Positions 1-11,459 of a stretch of 64,000 bases of DNA are shown here, one piece after another. The translations under genes and the position numbers were made by a program. Numbering within the stretch: position 1 is the first letter of the stretch; every line of letters starts with the position of its first letter. Under the pieces are notes generated by a model. That model saw only the letters and a program-made list of their open reading frames with translations. It had not been told where the DNA came from and ran no database searches. Origin of the DNA: an uncultured Kushneria sp. (GTDB taxonomy: Bacteria; Pseudomonadota; Gammaproteobacteria; Pseudomonadales; Halomonadaceae). The DNA lies in assembly GCF_947497025.1 (NCBI RefSeq), contig NZ_CANMFC010000004.1:1-64000 (forward strand). Reading direction: 5' to 3'.

Positions 1-75
1 GTAGGACCGAGCGGATTTGAACCGCTGACCTCCACGATGTCAACGTGGCGCTCTAACCAACTGAGCTACGGTCCT
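1..75 (-). tRNA. tRNA-Val (anticodon GAC), 3' end cut by window edge
   Basis: Read on the minus strand this folds as a standard tRNA: 7-bp acceptor stem AGGACCG/CGGTCCT (bases 69-75 with 3-9), D arm with GGTTAGAGC, anticodon stem CCACG/CGTGG around loop TTGACAT (anticodon GAC, valine GUC/GUU), and T loop TTTGAAT. The discriminator A is base 2 and only the first C of the CCA lies inside the window. It is near-identical to the copy at 122-198, so the pair is a tandem duplication probably transcribed together. Confidence 0.95.
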
Positions 76-121
76 GCAAATCAATACCTGTCAAAAAAGC
101 CTGCGTTTACACCTGAAGCGA

Positions 122-198
122 TGGTAGGACCGAGCGGATTTGAACCGCTGACCTCCACGATGTCAACGTGGCGCTCTAACCAACTGAGCTACGGTCCT
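122..198 (-). tRNA. tRNA-Val (anticodon GAC), second copy
   Basis: Same cloverleaf as the copy at the window start, with the 3' CCA encoded (bases 122-124). Acceptor stem bases are 192-198 paired with 126-132; the anticodon is GAC. The spacer between the two tRNAs is 46 bp and has no gene. This copy is promoter-proximal on the minus strand. Confidence 0.96.
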
Positions 199-236
199 GC
201 TTCAATGGCATACAAGTGCCGTTTCAACGCTGCGCT

Positions 237-264
237 ATTGTACTTATTTTCTGTTCGAGCGCAA
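237..264 (-). promoter_or_regulatory. candidate promoter of the tRNA-Val pair
   Basis: On the minus strand TTGCGC (259-264) and TACAAT (237-242) are separated by 16 bp, close to a sigma-70 promoter. It is followed by a GC-rich discriminator (AGCGCAGCG), as usual for stringently controlled stable RNA genes, and lies about 40 bp before the first tRNA. The rest of 200-384 shows no gene. Confidence 0.5.
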
Positions 265-384
265 CCGTTTGCGCCACTGTATTGTTATAAAACATGTCTT
301 TGCATGAGTCGGCCGCCCTTTGCCCTTTACCCACGCTCTGCAAGCGTCAAGTCTTCCACCAGGGCCATTGACGGTCAGCGCCTC

Positions 385-421
385 AAAAAAACCGGGCCTG
401 CCATGACATCAGCAGACCCGG
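385..421 (-). terminator. rho-independent terminator of glpFK
   Basis: Minus-strand hairpin CCGGGTCTGC / GCAGGCCCGG (one G-T wobble, 10-nt loop) followed by seven T, 22 bp after the glpK stop codon. Confidence 0.85.
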
Positions 422-443
422 GCCTTGTCTCAACAGCGTTTCG

Positions 444-2733
<2,290 letters not shown>

Positions 2734-2866
2734 TTTTTTACCCCGGAATAGCGTTGATTTTTAAACATTAGGCATGACTGTGTTGCTTTCCGAGCATCCT
2801 ATAGCAATCATTTGAAAAAACGATGTGCCGTTTCCGACTTTCCATGAAAGACAATTTAAATCTTTG

Positions 2867-2895
2867 ATTATAAAGAATTTAAACCCCTTTAAACC
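2867..2895 (-). promoter_or_regulatory. candidate glpFK promoter in the glpF-glpR intergenic region
   Basis: The 351-bp region between glpF and glpR (2734-3084) has no gene. It is AT-rich in its middle. A perfect TATAAT reads on the minus strand at 2867-2872, with a TTTAAA/GGTTTA-like -35 near 2888-2895, giving a leader of about 125 nt before glpF. Two direct GAACAT copies (2970-2975, 2979-2984), which match GlpR half-sites, lie further upstream. No full GlpR palindrome was seen here. Confidence 0.4.
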
Positions 2896-3084
2896 TTAGT
2901 ATTACAAGCCTTGCAAAAGGGTTGAAAAGCGCTAAAAGGCGCAATGCTCCACAAATTTTGTTGCCGGATGAACATGGCGAACATCAAGTGAAAACCACAC
3001 CGAAACATCTATTGCCGAGCAGGCGGCGCAGGGATACCCTGGCGCAATGGATCAGCCTCGGAAAGCTTGCGGAAAGGACACCAC

Positions 3085-3849
3085 ATGACCCAGCAGGAAC
3101 GCCACAACACCATCGCCGACATGGTCAAGCGTCAGGGCTATGCGACCATCGAGCAGCTGGCACATCACTTTGATGTCACACCACAGACCATCCGGCGCGA
3201 TCTCAAGGTGCTGGCCGATGAGCAGCTGATACGACGCGTTCATGGCGGCGCCGGTCTACTGGAATCCAGCACGGTCAATACCGCCTATAGCGCTCGCAAG
3301 TTGATCAATCACGATGCCAAGGCGCGTATTGCCCGATCACTGGCCGAACAGATTCCGGACCAAAGTTCACTTTTCATCAATATCGGCACCAGTACCGAAC
3401 TGATCGCCGAGGCATTGCTCAACCATCAGGGGCTGGAAATCATCACCAACAACCTCAACGTGGCCGCCACGCTTCAACATCGCGAGGACTTCAACGTCAT
3501 TGTGGCAGGCGGCACCGTACGCTCGCGCGATGGCGGCATCATCGGTGAGGCCACGGTAGACTTCATCAATCAGTTCAAGGTCGACTTCGGCATCATCGGC
3601 ATCAGCAGCATTGACGAGGACGGCGCCCTGCTGGATTTTGACTATCAGGAGGTCAGAGTCGCTCAGGCCATTATCAGCAACTCGCGTCAGGTCTACCTGG
3701 CCGCCGATCACTCCAAGTTTTCCCGCAACGCCGTGGTGCGTCTGGGGCATCTCAATCAGATTCATGCCCTGTTTACCGACCAGGAGCCGCCTGCCGGCAT
3801 ATGCAGATTGCTGAGCGAGCAGGACATCGCCCTTAACATATGCCCCTGA
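3085..3849 (+). CDS. glpR: DeoR-family glycerol-3-phosphate regulon repressor
   Basis: Repressor of glycerol catabolism, relieved by glycerol 3-phosphate in characterised relatives. The 254-aa product (E. coli GlpR is 252) has a DeoR winged helix at about residues 5-60, with recognition helix in [13 protein letters not shown], followed by the DeoRC sugar-phosphate sensing domain ([33 protein letters not shown]). The ATG at 3085 is chosen over an in-frame TTG at 3067 because GGAAAGGA sits 6-7 nt before it. It lies between glpFK and glpD. The palindromes before glpD are its likely targets. Confidence 0.94.
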   Translation: MTQQERHNTIADMVKRQGYATIEQLAHHFDVTPQTIRRDLKVLADEQLIRRVHGGAGLLESSTVNTAYSARKLINHDAKARIARSLAEQIPDQSSLFINIGTSTELIAEALLNHQGLEIITNNLNVAATLQHREDFNVIVAGGTVRSRDGGIIGEATVDFINQFKVDFGIIGISSIDEDGALLDFDYQEVRVAQAIISNSRQVYLAADHSKFSRNAVVRLGHLNQIHALFTDQEPPAGICRLLSEQDIALNICP

Positions 3850-3977
3850 AATAAAGCCGTGCCCTGGAAACAGTGCTTTTGAAGCAGTGCTCTGGAAGAA
3901 GGTCGCCTGGAAGGAAGGTTATCGACCGAACAAAAAGCTGATCATGCCGATTGCATCAGACAATCACCGATCACTTG

Positions 3978-3993
3978 ATGTTCTTTTGAACAT
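3978..3993 (+). promoter_or_regulatory. GlpR-type operator 1 upstream of glpD
   Basis: Palindrome ATGTTC-N4-GAACAT. The half-sites are those of the E. coli GlpR operator, but the spacer is 4 bp instead of 6. It lies 5 bp before the second operator. Confidence 0.6.
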
Positions 3994-3998
3994 GACAT

Positions 3999-4016
3999 AT
4001 GTTCACATTCGAACAT
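3999..4016 (+). promoter_or_regulatory. GlpR-type operator 2 upstream of glpD
   Basis: ATGTTC-N6-GAACAT, matching both half-sites and the spacing of the E. coli GlpR consensus. It is 65 bp before the glpD start, in the right place to repress glpD. Together with operator 1 it suggests cooperative GlpR binding. Confidence 0.75.
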
Positions 4017-4080
4017 TCGTGATGGTATGGTTACCGCGTTCCCAATTCCTTAACCCGGCGCAGACGCGCAAGGCAGGCGC

Positions 4081-5649
4081 ATGACTTCCGACAAGACTTC
4101 CTCAGTGGCCACCCCCGTTCTGGACCTTTTCATCATCGGTGGCGGCATCAATGGCACCGGTATTGCCAATGATGCTGCCGGCCGCGGTCTTAGCATCGGG
4201 CTGTGTGAACAGGCCGACCTTGCCAGTGCCACCTCATCGGCTTCCAGCAAGCTGATTCACGGCGGGCTGCGCTATCTGGAACACAAGGAATTTCGTCTGG
4301 TTCGCGAGGCGCTTCACGAGCGTGAAGTCCTGCTGGCCAAGGCACCGCACATTATCTGGCCGCTGCGTTTTATCCTGCCGCACCGCCAGCACCTGCGGCC
4401 CGCCTGGATGCTGCGCGCCGGTCTTTTCCTGTACGACCATCTGAGTCCGCGCGCTACGCTGCCCGGCTCAAAGTCACTGAAATTTGACGGTTCAAGCGCG
4501 CTCAAGCCCGACATCAAGCGTGGCTTTGAATATTCCGACTGCTGGGTCGACGATGCCCGTCTGGTTGTGCTCAATGCCCTGCAGGCCCAGGAACAGGGTG
4601 GCGAGATTCTGGTGCGCACGCGCTGCATCAGCGCCGTGGAAAAGGAGGGCATCTGGGAAATCACGCTGGAAAATACCCGCACCGGTGAGCAGCTGGTGCG
4701 CCGTGCAAAGGCCCTGATCAACGCCGCCGGCCCGTGGGTAGAGTCCTTCATCAAGGGCAGCACTCAGCGCAAGTCGCGCTATGGCATCAACATGATCAAG
4801 GGCAGCCACATCATCACCCGCCGCATCAACGGTGATGACCGCGCCTTCATCCTGCAAAACGAGGACAAGCGGATTGTCTTTGTCCTGCCCTGGCAGAATG
4901 ACTACAGCCTGATCGGGACAACCGACCAGAATTACGAGGGTGATCCGACCCATATCACCATCAGCGATGAAGAGACCGACTACATCCTCAATGTCGTCAA
5001 CGCGCATTTCAAGGAGCAGCTGACCCGTGATGACGTGGTCACCAGCTACTCCGGCGTACGCCCGCTGTGTGATGATGAATCAGACGATCCTTCTGCCATG
5101 ACGCGTGATTATACGCTGGCGCTGGACGATACCGGTGCGCCGATGCTGTCGGTCTTTGGCGGCAAGATCACCACCTTCCGTCGACTGTCCGAATCCGCCA
5201 TGGAGAAAATCGAGCCCTGGTTCCCGAGCATGGGCAAACCCTGGACCGACAAGCGTCCGCTGCCGGGGGGCAATATCGATTCCCGCGAGGCCTATACCCG
5301 CAAGCTGCTGACTCAGTATCCGTTTCTGGGTGAACCGCGAGCCACTCGATTTGCCTCGAGCTACGGCACGCTGTGCGAGAAGTTCCTGGATGGCGTCACC
5401 GATGAGGCCGGGCTGGGAGAGGACTTCGGTGCCGGGCTGACCCGCGCCGAGGTGGACTACCTGATCGACCACGAGTGGGCCACCCAGGTCGACGATATCC
5501 TCTGGCGTCGTACCAAGATGGACATGCGTCTGGACGAGCCTCAGCGCAAACGCCTGCAGGAATACGTCACCGGTCGCATGGATACCAGCGCAAATGACAT
5601 GAGCGAGCCGGTCGGCACCCCCTCGCCGGATCATGCTCTGACGCACTAA
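4081..5649 (+). CDS. glpD: aerobic glycerol-3-phosphate dehydrogenase
   Basis: Membrane-associated flavoenzyme that oxidises glycerol 3-phosphate to dihydroxyacetone phosphate and passes electrons to quinone. The 522-aa product (E. coli GlpD 501) starts with the FAD dinucleotide-binding motif GGGINGTGIA near residues 20-29, then the family segment SSASSKLIHGGLRYLE. It also has GPWVESF and the C-terminal GlpD helical domain (YLIDHEWATQVDDILWRRTKM). The ATG at 4081 is kept as the family start. It stands alone downstream of two GlpR-type operators and ends before a strong bidirectional terminator. Confidence 0.96.
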   Translation: MTSDKTSSVATPVLDLFIIGGGINGTGIANDAAGRGLSIGLCEQADLASATSSASSKLIHGGLRYLEHKEFRLVREALHEREVLLAKAPHIIWPLRFILPHRQHLRPAWMLRAGLFLYDHLSPRATLPGSKSLKFDGSSALKPDIKRGFEYSDCWVDDARLVVLNALQAQEQGGEILVRTRCISAVEKEGIWEITLENTRTGEQLVRRAKALINAAGPWVESFIKGSTQRKSRYGINMIKGSHIITRRINGDDRAFILQNEDKRIVFVLPWQNDYSLIGTTDQNYEGDPTHITISDEETDYILNVVNAHFKEQLTRDDVVTSYSGVRPLCDDESDDPSAMTRDYTLALDDTGAPMLSVFGGKITTFRRLSESAMEKIEPWFPSMGKPWTDKRPLPGGNIDSREAYTRKLLTQYPFLGEPRATRFASSYGTLCEKFLDGVTDEAGLGEDFGAGLTRAEVDYLIDHEWATQVDDILWRRTKMDMRLDEPQRKRLQEYVTGRMDTSANDMSEPVGTPSPDHALTH

Positions 5650-5678
5650 ACCCGCGTGACGTTACATGAAGGCAGCAT

Positions 5679-5707
5679 AAAAAAGGCCCCGGAAGGGGCC
5701 TTTTTTT
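5679..5707. terminator. bidirectional terminator between glpD and fumC
   Basis: Symmetrical AAAAAAGGCCCC-GGAA-GGGGCCTTTTTTT hairpin between the convergent genes glpD and fumC; works on paper for both strands. Confidence 0.92.
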
Positions 5708-5732
5708 ATCGCATGCACTGACACATCAAATC

Positions 5733-7112
5733 CTATTCCTGGATGCCACCCCGTGTCAGCTGGGCCGGGTCGAGATAACGCTCAAGCTCCTCGCGAGAAA
5801 GCTCGGTCTCTTCCTCGGCCACTTCGATAATCGGCCGGCCCTCTTTATAAGCCTTTTTGGCCACACGCGCCGCTTCGTTATAGCCGATCACCGGATTGAG
5901 CGCCGTGACCAGTACCGGATTGCGCGCCAGCGGCGACTCGATATTGTCGCGACGGACGTTGAAGCTACTGATCGCCTTGTCGGCCATCAGCAGGGAGACG
6001 TTGTTCAACAGCGAGATCGAGCTCAACACGTTGTGCGCCATCAGCGGCAGCATGACGTTGAGCTGGAAGTTGCCCGACTGTCCACCCACGGTCACCGCCG
6101 CATCGTTGCCGATCACCTGGGCGGCGACCTGAGCCGCCGCCTCGGGAATCACCGGATTGACCTTGCCCGGCATGATGGAACTGCCCGGCTGCAGGGCTTC
6201 CAGTTCAATTTCACCAAGACCTGCCAGCGGCCCGGAATTCATCCAGCGCAGATCGTTGCTGATTTTCATCAGTGCGCAGGCATAGGCCTTGAGGTGTCCT
6301 GACATTTCTACCGTAGCGTCCTGCGAGCCCAGCGCTGCAAAGAAGCTGTCTGCCGGCGTAAAGGCAAGCCCGGTCTGCTCGGAGAGGCGTTTGGCAAAGC
6401 GCTCGGCAAACTCCGGATGGGCATTGATGCCGCTGCCCACGGCCGTGCCGCCCTGGGCCAGTCGCAACATGCGCGTCAGTCCATTTTCAAGACGCTCGAT
6501 GGACTGCGCGACCTGATTGGCCCAGCCGCCCAGCTCCTGACTCATGCGCACCGGCATGGCATCCATCAGATGCGTACGCCCGGTCTTGACCACATCGTCA
6601 AGCGTCGCGGCCTTGTCTTCGATGGTCTTTTGCAGATAGCGCAGCGTCGGCAGCAGCTTTTCGTTGAGCTCCATGGCAATCGAGACATGCAGCGCTGTCG
6701 GAATGGTGTCATTGCTGCTCTGACCCATGTTCACATGATCGTTGGGCCCAATATCGAGATCGTCCCGCGAGGCCAGGTGCGCAATCACCTCGTTGACGTT
6801 CATGTTGGTCGAGGTGCCCGACCCGGTCTGATAGATATCAATCGGGAACTGATCGGCGTGCTCACCGCGAATGATCGCATCGGCCGCCTTGACGATGGAC
6901 AGCGCCCGCCCTTCATCCAGCAGCCCAAGATCCATATTGACCTCGGCGGCAGCCCTTTTGACCCTCGCCACAGCAGCAATGAAGGACGCCGGCATGGGGT
7001 GTCCGCTGACCGGAAAGTTATTGATGGCCCGCTGGGTCTGAGCGCCATACAGCGCCTCCATCGGCACTTCCAGCTCGCCCATGCTGTCCTTTTCGATACG
7101 GGTCTGATCCAT
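5733..7112 (-). CDS. fumC: class II fumarate hydratase
   Basis: Iron-independent fumarase of the TCA cycle (fumarate to L-malate). The 459-aa product has the superfamily signature GSSIMPGKVNP, the substrate-binding segment TGSGTSTNMNVNEVIA and the GRTHLMDAMP active-site region. FumC was preferred over aspartase because of the overall N-terminus (DSMGELEVPMEALYGAQTQRA) and SSNDTIPTA; the aspartase paralogue is at 25978-27441. AGGAG precedes the ATG at 7110-7112. It appears monocistronic, ending at the shared terminator. Confidence 0.94.
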   Translation of the reverse strand: MDQTRIEKDSMGELEVPMEALYGAQTQRAINNFPVSGHPMPASFIAAVARVKRAAAEVNMDLGLLDEGRALSIVKAADAIIRGEHADQFPIDIYQTGSGTSTNMNVNEVIAHLASRDDLDIGPNDHVNMGQSSNDTIPTALHVSIAMELNEKLLPTLRYLQKTIEDKAATLDDVVKTGRTHLMDAMPVRMSQELGGWANQVAQSIERLENGLTRMLRLAQGGTAVGSGINAHPEFAERFAKRLSEQTGLAFTPADSFFAALGSQDATVEMSGHLKAYACALMKISNDLRWMNSGPLAGLGEIELEALQPGSSIMPGKVNPVIPEAAAQVAAQVIGNDAAVTVGGQSGNFQLNVMLPLMAHNVLSSISLLNNVSLLMADKAISSFNVRRDNIESPLARNPVLVTALNPVIGYNEAARVAKKAYKEGRPIIEVAEEETELSREELERYLDPAQLTRGGIQE

Positions 7113-7229
7113 GATTCTCTCCTGATAATCAACGATGAAGCGCCAAAGGATGCCCTTCAGGTTAGCAGGCCCATGGGCATTGCACCCGGCTCATGTCGTG
7201 CCCTTGATCAGGCGCACAGCCCCAGAGCA

Positions 7230-8354
7230 CTAAAGGTCAATCACCTGGCGAATGGCGCGTCCCTGGGCCAGACGCTCAAACCCTTCGTTGATGTCCTCAA
7301 GTTTCAGTCGATGGGTCAAAAGCCGGTCTACCGGCAGGCGTCCGGCCTGGTAAAGCGCGATATAGCCCGGCACATCCAGTGAAGGAACATGCCCGCCCAG
7401 ATACGATCCCTTGAGCGTGCGCTGCTCGGCCACCAGGCGTGTGGGACTGATGGCCAGTCGCACATCGGGATGAGGCAGCCCGGAGGTCACCGTTGTCCCG
7501 CCGCGGCGAGTACACTCGAAGGCAAATTCCAGCGCCGATGCCACACCGGCGAACTCGGTGGCCAGATCCACCCCACCACCACTGATCTCGCGCACTTGCT
7601 CGATGGCATTGTCATCGCCGCTGTTCACGACATGCGTGGCCCCCATGGCCCTGGCCGTTTCAAGCTTGTCGGCATCGATATCCGCTGCGATCACCTGACG
7701 CGCACCACCGCCCAGCGCGCCCAGCACTGCCGCCAGCCCCACGCCACCCAGGCCGACCACCAGCACCGACTGACCTAGCTTGAGACCACCGGTATGCACG
7801 ACTGCTCCCACCCCGGTCAGCACAGCGCAGCCGAACAGCGCCGCAATGTGAAACGGCAGACTCGGATCAATGCGCGTCAATGAGCGCCGGGAGGCAACGG
7901 CATGCTCGGCAAACCCGGACACCCCGATATGGTGATAAACCGTCTCCTCACCGCGATGAAGCCGCATGCCGCCGCCCAGCAAATGTCCGCCAGCATTGGC
8001 CGCCGCCCCCGGCTGACACAGTGCCGCCTCGCCGGAAAGGCAAAAGGCGCAGGTGCCACAATTGGGTGCAAAGGAAAACACCACATGATCCCCTACATGG
8101 AGATCATCAATCCCCTCGCCGATTTCAACCACTTCTCCCGCCGCCTCATGGCCGAGTACCATCGGCAGTGGTCTTGGACGATTACCGTTGATCGTTGACA
8201 GATCAGAGTGACACAGGCCCGCAGCGCGGATGCGCACCAGCACCTCACCGCGACCCGGCGGATCAAGGGTGACCTCTTCGATCGACAGCGGTTTTGACGT
8301 CCCATAAGGACGAGGCTTTTGCATTTCGCGTAGCACGGCGGCCCGTGTTTTCAT
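7230..8354 (-). CDS. zinc-dependent alcohol dehydrogenase (MDR family)
   Basis: Medium-chain NAD(P)-dependent alcohol/aldehyde oxidoreductase of 374 aa. Visible features are the catalytic zinc ligands in GLCHSDLS, GHEAAGEV and GCAVLTG, the four-Cys structural zinc loop CGTCAFCLSGEAALC, and the Rossmann motif GLGGVGLAA. The architecture resembles class III/aryl-alcohol enzymes, but the substrate cannot be named from sequence. The ATG at 8352-8354 (AGGGAG upstream, MKTRAAVLREM) was taken over a longer open frame. It lies 72 bp downstream of a permease on the same strand, so the two may be co-transcribed. Confidence 0.88.
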   Translation of the reverse strand: MKTRAAVLREMQKPRPYGTSKPLSIEEVTLDPPGRGEVLVRIRAAGLCHSDLSTINGNRPRPLPMVLGHEAAGEVVEIGEGIDDLHVGDHVVFSFAPNCGTCAFCLSGEAALCQPGAAANAGGHLLGGGMRLHRGEETVYHHIGVSGFAEHAVASRRSLTRIDPSLPFHIAALFGCAVLTGVGAVVHTGGLKLGQSVLVVGLGGVGLAAVLGALGGGARQVIAADIDADKLETARAMGATHVVNSGDDNAIEQVREISGGGVDLATEFAGVASALEFAFECTRRGGTTVTSGLPHPDVRLAISPTRLVAEQRTLKGSYLGGHVPSLDVPGYIALYQAGRLPVDRLLTHRLKLEDINEGFERLAQGRAIRQVIDL

Positions 8355-8426
8355 GGCAGTTCTCCCTGTATCGATTTCATGCCGTCTGCAACAAGTGCGA
8401 CATTCACAGCGTAGTCTCATCGCCGA

Positions 8427-9788
8427 CTAGTGATCGTTGTTGAAGGTATGATCATCCTCACCGCTGAAAAATCGTCGCCCATAGATGAGCAGGCATAGAA
8501 TAACGCCTACGGCAAAGGCCCAGGCAGCGCCTCGTGTCGCCAGCACTGCGGCCACGATACCCGCAATGCCAAGATCTCTCTGACTGCGAGCTGCCATGAT
8601 GCCCACCCGCACGCTGACGTAGCCCTGAATCAGTAATGTCAGTGCCAGCGCCACGCCCAGAATGGGCTGCACCAGACTCACGATGGGCATCAGCAGCAAG
8701 CCGGTATTGGTCCCCCATCGAAATGAACCGGCACCACCAAAAATGGAACCCATCGCCTTTCGGCCTTCCTTGAAGCGTTCAACAATGACCACGTGCATGG
8801 CAGCCCAGAGCGGGCCACACATGGCAATATCCGGACCGATCACACTCATGACCGCATTGCGTCCACCAAAAATCATGTGCGCGCGGTTGGGTGCATATTC
8901 GACTTTCTCATCCGGCCGGGCGGCATCGGCCTCATCCAGCAGCGCCTTGCCCTGCAGCACATCGCCGAACACCACAATGTAGGTGGCCAGCACCACCGGC
9001 AGCGACTGTACAAACAGCATCAGCGGCGGCCAGCCAAGACCAAATAACGTGTAGTTCTGCCAAAGGCCTGCAAAATCAGGCGATGTGATCCCCCACTCGA
9101 TTTGCGGCCAGGATGCTTCACCAAATAGCGGTGCAATCACCACGGCCAGCGCAATAATCGGAAAAATCCCCAGTTTGCCAAACGTCGCCCAAAAGGTATT
9201 GCGGGTTTTAAGCCGGGTAAAATGACGTGAGAACAGCAGGTAAAAAGCCGCCCCGATCGCAATTGAAATCGTCCAGGGAAAGCTGTCAAAGCGCCCGCCC
9301 ACCTGGAATACCGTGATGACCGCCGCGATACCGGCACCAATGATGACACCGGCCTTGAGTGCCGACGGCACCAGCTGTACCACGCGGTGAGACAGTCCGG
9401 AGACGCCCAGCGCGATCGAGAAAAGCCCCAGCGTCATCTGAAAGGCAATCAGGGCATGGATGCGCTCGGTGCCTTCTGGAAAGGTCTGACACCAGGCCAT
9501 CACCAGCGGTATTGCCGGTGTGATCCAGCCGGGCACCACCGGGTCGCCCAGCAGATGATGGGCCAGATAGAGAAAGCCGTTGAGGAGCACGACCGCCAGC
9601 GCCACCTCAAAGGGCATGCCCAGAAGCTCGGTCATCAGGGGGATGGCTGCCAGATCGACAGCGCACATCAAAAGCCCCTGACAATAATCAGGCCACTCGA
9701 AACGATAGTGGATAAAAGGCAGACGCACCTTGAAGGGCCCCATGGGCCAATAGACGGTCTCGTGATCTGCTCGACGTTCATCAGCCAT
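8427..9788 (-). CDS. NCS2/solute-carrier-23-like membrane permease, substrate unknown
   Basis: A 453-aa integral membrane protein with roughly a dozen hydrophobic segments. The general look is of the xanthine/uracil (NCS2, SLC23-like) permeases: long central loop [17 protein letters not shown] and paired motifs such as [16 protein letters not shown]. Classical nucleobase-binding motifs were not recognised, so the substrate is open. The ATG at 9786-9788 (MADERR) has AGAGGGA 8 nt upstream and is preferred to the ATG eight codons earlier. The neighbour ADH suggests a shared pathway, which is inference. Confidence 0.75.
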   Translation of the reverse strand: MADERRADHETVYWPMGPFKVRLPFIHYRFEWPDYCQGLLMCAVDLAAIPLMTELLGMPFEVALAVVLLNGFLYLAHHLLGDPVVPGWITPAIPLVMAWCQTFPEGTERIHALIAFQMTLGLFSIALGVSGLSHRVVQLVPSALKAGVIIGAGIAAVITVFQVGGRFDSFPWTISIAIGAAFYLLFSRHFTRLKTRNTFWATFGKLGIFPIIALAVVIAPLFGEASWPQIEWGITSPDFAGLWQNYTLFGLGWPPLMLFVQSLPVVLATYIVVFGDVLQGKALLDEADAARPDEKVEYAPNRAHMIFGGRNAVMSVIGPDIAMCGPLWAAMHVVIVERFKEGRKAMGSIFGGAGSFRWGTNTGLLLMPIVSLVQPILGVALALTLLIQGYVSVRVGIMAARSQRDLGIAGIVAAVLATRGAAWAFAVGVILCLLIYGRRFFSGEDDHTFNNDH

Positions 9789-9952
9789 GGCGCGGTCCCT
9801 CTGAAAGGTCATCCAAGACTAGGCGCAAAGTGCTGGCGGCCATACGACACTTTGGTCTTAGTATACCTTTTCCAGCCAGCCCTCTTACAAGACGCCGCCG
9901 GCACGCTCATCTACCCTTTATCATCAAATCCAACAGCAGGGAGTCACCGCTC

Positions 9953-10372
9953 ATGTGGTACCGCCAGCAGATTACCCTCAAGCCCTACCAGCGCGGCTTT
10001 CACCTGATTACCCATGACATCACAAGCGCTCTTGACCGAATGTCGGAGATCTCCACCGGGCTTTTGCATCTACAGATGCTGCATACCTCCGCGTCACTGA
10101 CGCTCAATGAAAACGCCGACCCCGACGTGCGTCACGATATGGAAGCCTTCTTTCGCGACCGCGTTCCGGGCGATCTGCCCTACTTTCGCCACACTATGGA
10201 AGGCCCGGACGACATGCCCGCCCACATCAAGGCGAGCCTCATGGGCACCGAGCTGACGCTGGCCGTCGACAACGGTCGATTGGCCACCGGCACCTGGCAG
10301 GGCATCTGGCTGGGCGAACATCGGGAAAACGGTGGCAGCCGCCGCATTCTGGCTACTCTTTTCGGCGAATGA
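9953..10372 (+). CDS. yjbQ: YjbQ family protein (UPF0047)
   Basis: A 139-aa cytoplasmic protein matching UPF0047 in length (E. coli YjbQ is 138). It has the conserved block [16 protein letters not shown] with its conserved His and Asn, and the C-terminal motif [13 protein letters not shown]. Family members have been linked to a weak thiamine-phosphate-synthase-like activity, but the physiological role is unsettled. The start at 9953 has CAGGGAG ten bases upstream; the frame is open further 5' but without family similarity. It is convergent with the TRAP operon. Confidence 0.92.
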   Translation: MWYRQQITLKPYQRGFHLITHDITSALDRMSEISTGLLHLQMLHTSASLTLNENADPDVRHDMEAFFRDRVPGDLPYFRHTMEGPDDMPAHIKASLMGTELTLAVDNGRLATGTWQGIWLGEHRENGGSRRILATLFGE

Positions 10373-10376
10373 GGCC

Positions 10377-10408
10377 GGGTATGCCGGGGCCCTTGCCCCG
10401 GCATACCC
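10377..10408. terminator. hairpin between convergent yjbQ and dctP
   Basis: Perfect 14-bp stem GGGTATGCCGGGGC / GCCCCGGCATACCC with a 4-nt loop, centred between two convergent stop codons. There is no T-tract, so it may be a terminator without a U run or an mRNA-stabilising stem. Confidence 0.6.
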
Positions 10409-10419
10409 CATCAAGTGGC

Positions 10420-11439
10420 TTATGACTGGCCATCGCCGGACACGGCCTGAATGGCCTTGATCATCTCGTCACCGTTCTGGTCAACAAAGGTTTTCCAGAC
10501 GGGCTGAATGGCCTGCTGGAAGGCCGCGGTATCGACATCGCGATTAACCTCCATGCCCTCCTCTTCAAGCGTTGTGATCATCGTCTCGGTCTGCTCGGTG
10601 TTCATCTGGCGCTGCATCGCGGTGGCATCCGCTGCCGCCTTTTCGACAATCTGCTGCTGCTCGGGCGTGAGGCTGTCAAAACGCTTCTGGTTCATGACCA
10701 TCAACAGCGCCGAGTAGGCGTGGTTGGTGATCGAGAGATACTTCTGAACCTCGTTGAAGTTGAACGACACCACGATGCCCAGCGGATGGTCCTGGGCATC
10801 CACGACACCGGTTTCCAGCGCCGTATACAGCTCGGCCACCGGCAGCTGCTGCGGGTTGGCGCCCAGAAGCTCGAACATGTTGTTCAGCGTAATCGAGTTA
10901 TTGACCCGCATGCGCAGACCTTCCAGGTCCTTCGGTTCACGAATCGGCCCGCGATTGTTGGTGATCTCGCGGAAACCGTTTTCCGGAAACGCCAGCCCCT
11001 TCAGGCCCAGCGCCGGCAGCTTGCTCATCACCTCCTCCCCCGGCGTGCCGTCAAGGGCCTGATAGGCAGCGGCGCTGTCGGCAAACATGAACGGCAGCTC
11101 AAAGGCACCGGCTTCCGGCACCATGCCGGTAAAGTTGGTCAGCCCCGAGAGCGTAATGTCGATGATGCCGGAGCGGACCCCGTCGATCATCTGCGCATCG
11201 TTGCCCAGCTGACCATTGGGGAAGATCTGTACCTTCAGATCGCCATTGCTCTGGGCCTCGACCTCCTCCTTGAATTTCTCGGCAAGCTTGTGCTGCAGAT
11301 CGTTTTGCGGCGTGGGGTGGGCAAAGCGCAGCGTGGTCGCCGCCCATGCACTGCCGGACACCGACATGGCCACCAGCAGCGCCGCCGCGGTCGTCATCGC
11401 CGTGGCACCCAGCGTCGTACTACACAGGAATTTTTTCAT
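10420..11439 (-). CDS. TRAP transporter substrate-binding protein (DctP family)
   Basis: Periplasmic solute receptor of a tripartite ATP-independent transporter. The 339-aa product has an N-terminal signal peptide (hydrophobic stretch to SGSAWA, cleavage near residue 33). The DctP fold is seen in LRFAHPTPQND, the ELPFMF segment, RMRVNNS with the conserved carboxylate-binding Arg, and VVDAQDHP. AAGGAGC precedes the ATG. It is the last gene of the operon containing a broken dctM, so the receptor itself is intact but may have no working membrane partner. Substrate is unknown, probably an organic acid. Confidence 0.9.
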   Translation of the reverse strand: MKKFLCSTTLGATAMTTAAALLVAMSVSGSAWAATTLRFAHPTPQNDLQHKLAEKFKEEVEAQSNGDLKVQIFPNGQLGNDAQMIDGVRSGIIDITLSGLTNFTGMVPEAGAFELPFMFADSAAAYQALDGTPGEEVMSKLPALGLKGLAFPENGFREITNNRGPIREPKDLEGLRMRVNNSITLNNMFELLGANPQQLPVAELYTALETGVVDAQDHPLGIVVSFNFNEVQKYLSITNHAYSALLMVMNQKRFDSLTPEQQQIVEKAAADATAMQRQMNTEQTETMITTLEEEGMEVNRDVDTAAFQQAIQPVWKTFVDQNGDEMIKAIQAVSGDGQS

Positions 11440-11459
11440 GTTGTTGCTCCTTGCCAGGG

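Noticed and set aside
1-198. Two near-identical tRNA-Val genes as an attachment-site duplication
   Set aside because: Both copies are complete tRNAs in tandem, and no integrase or foreign DNA lies between or next to them.
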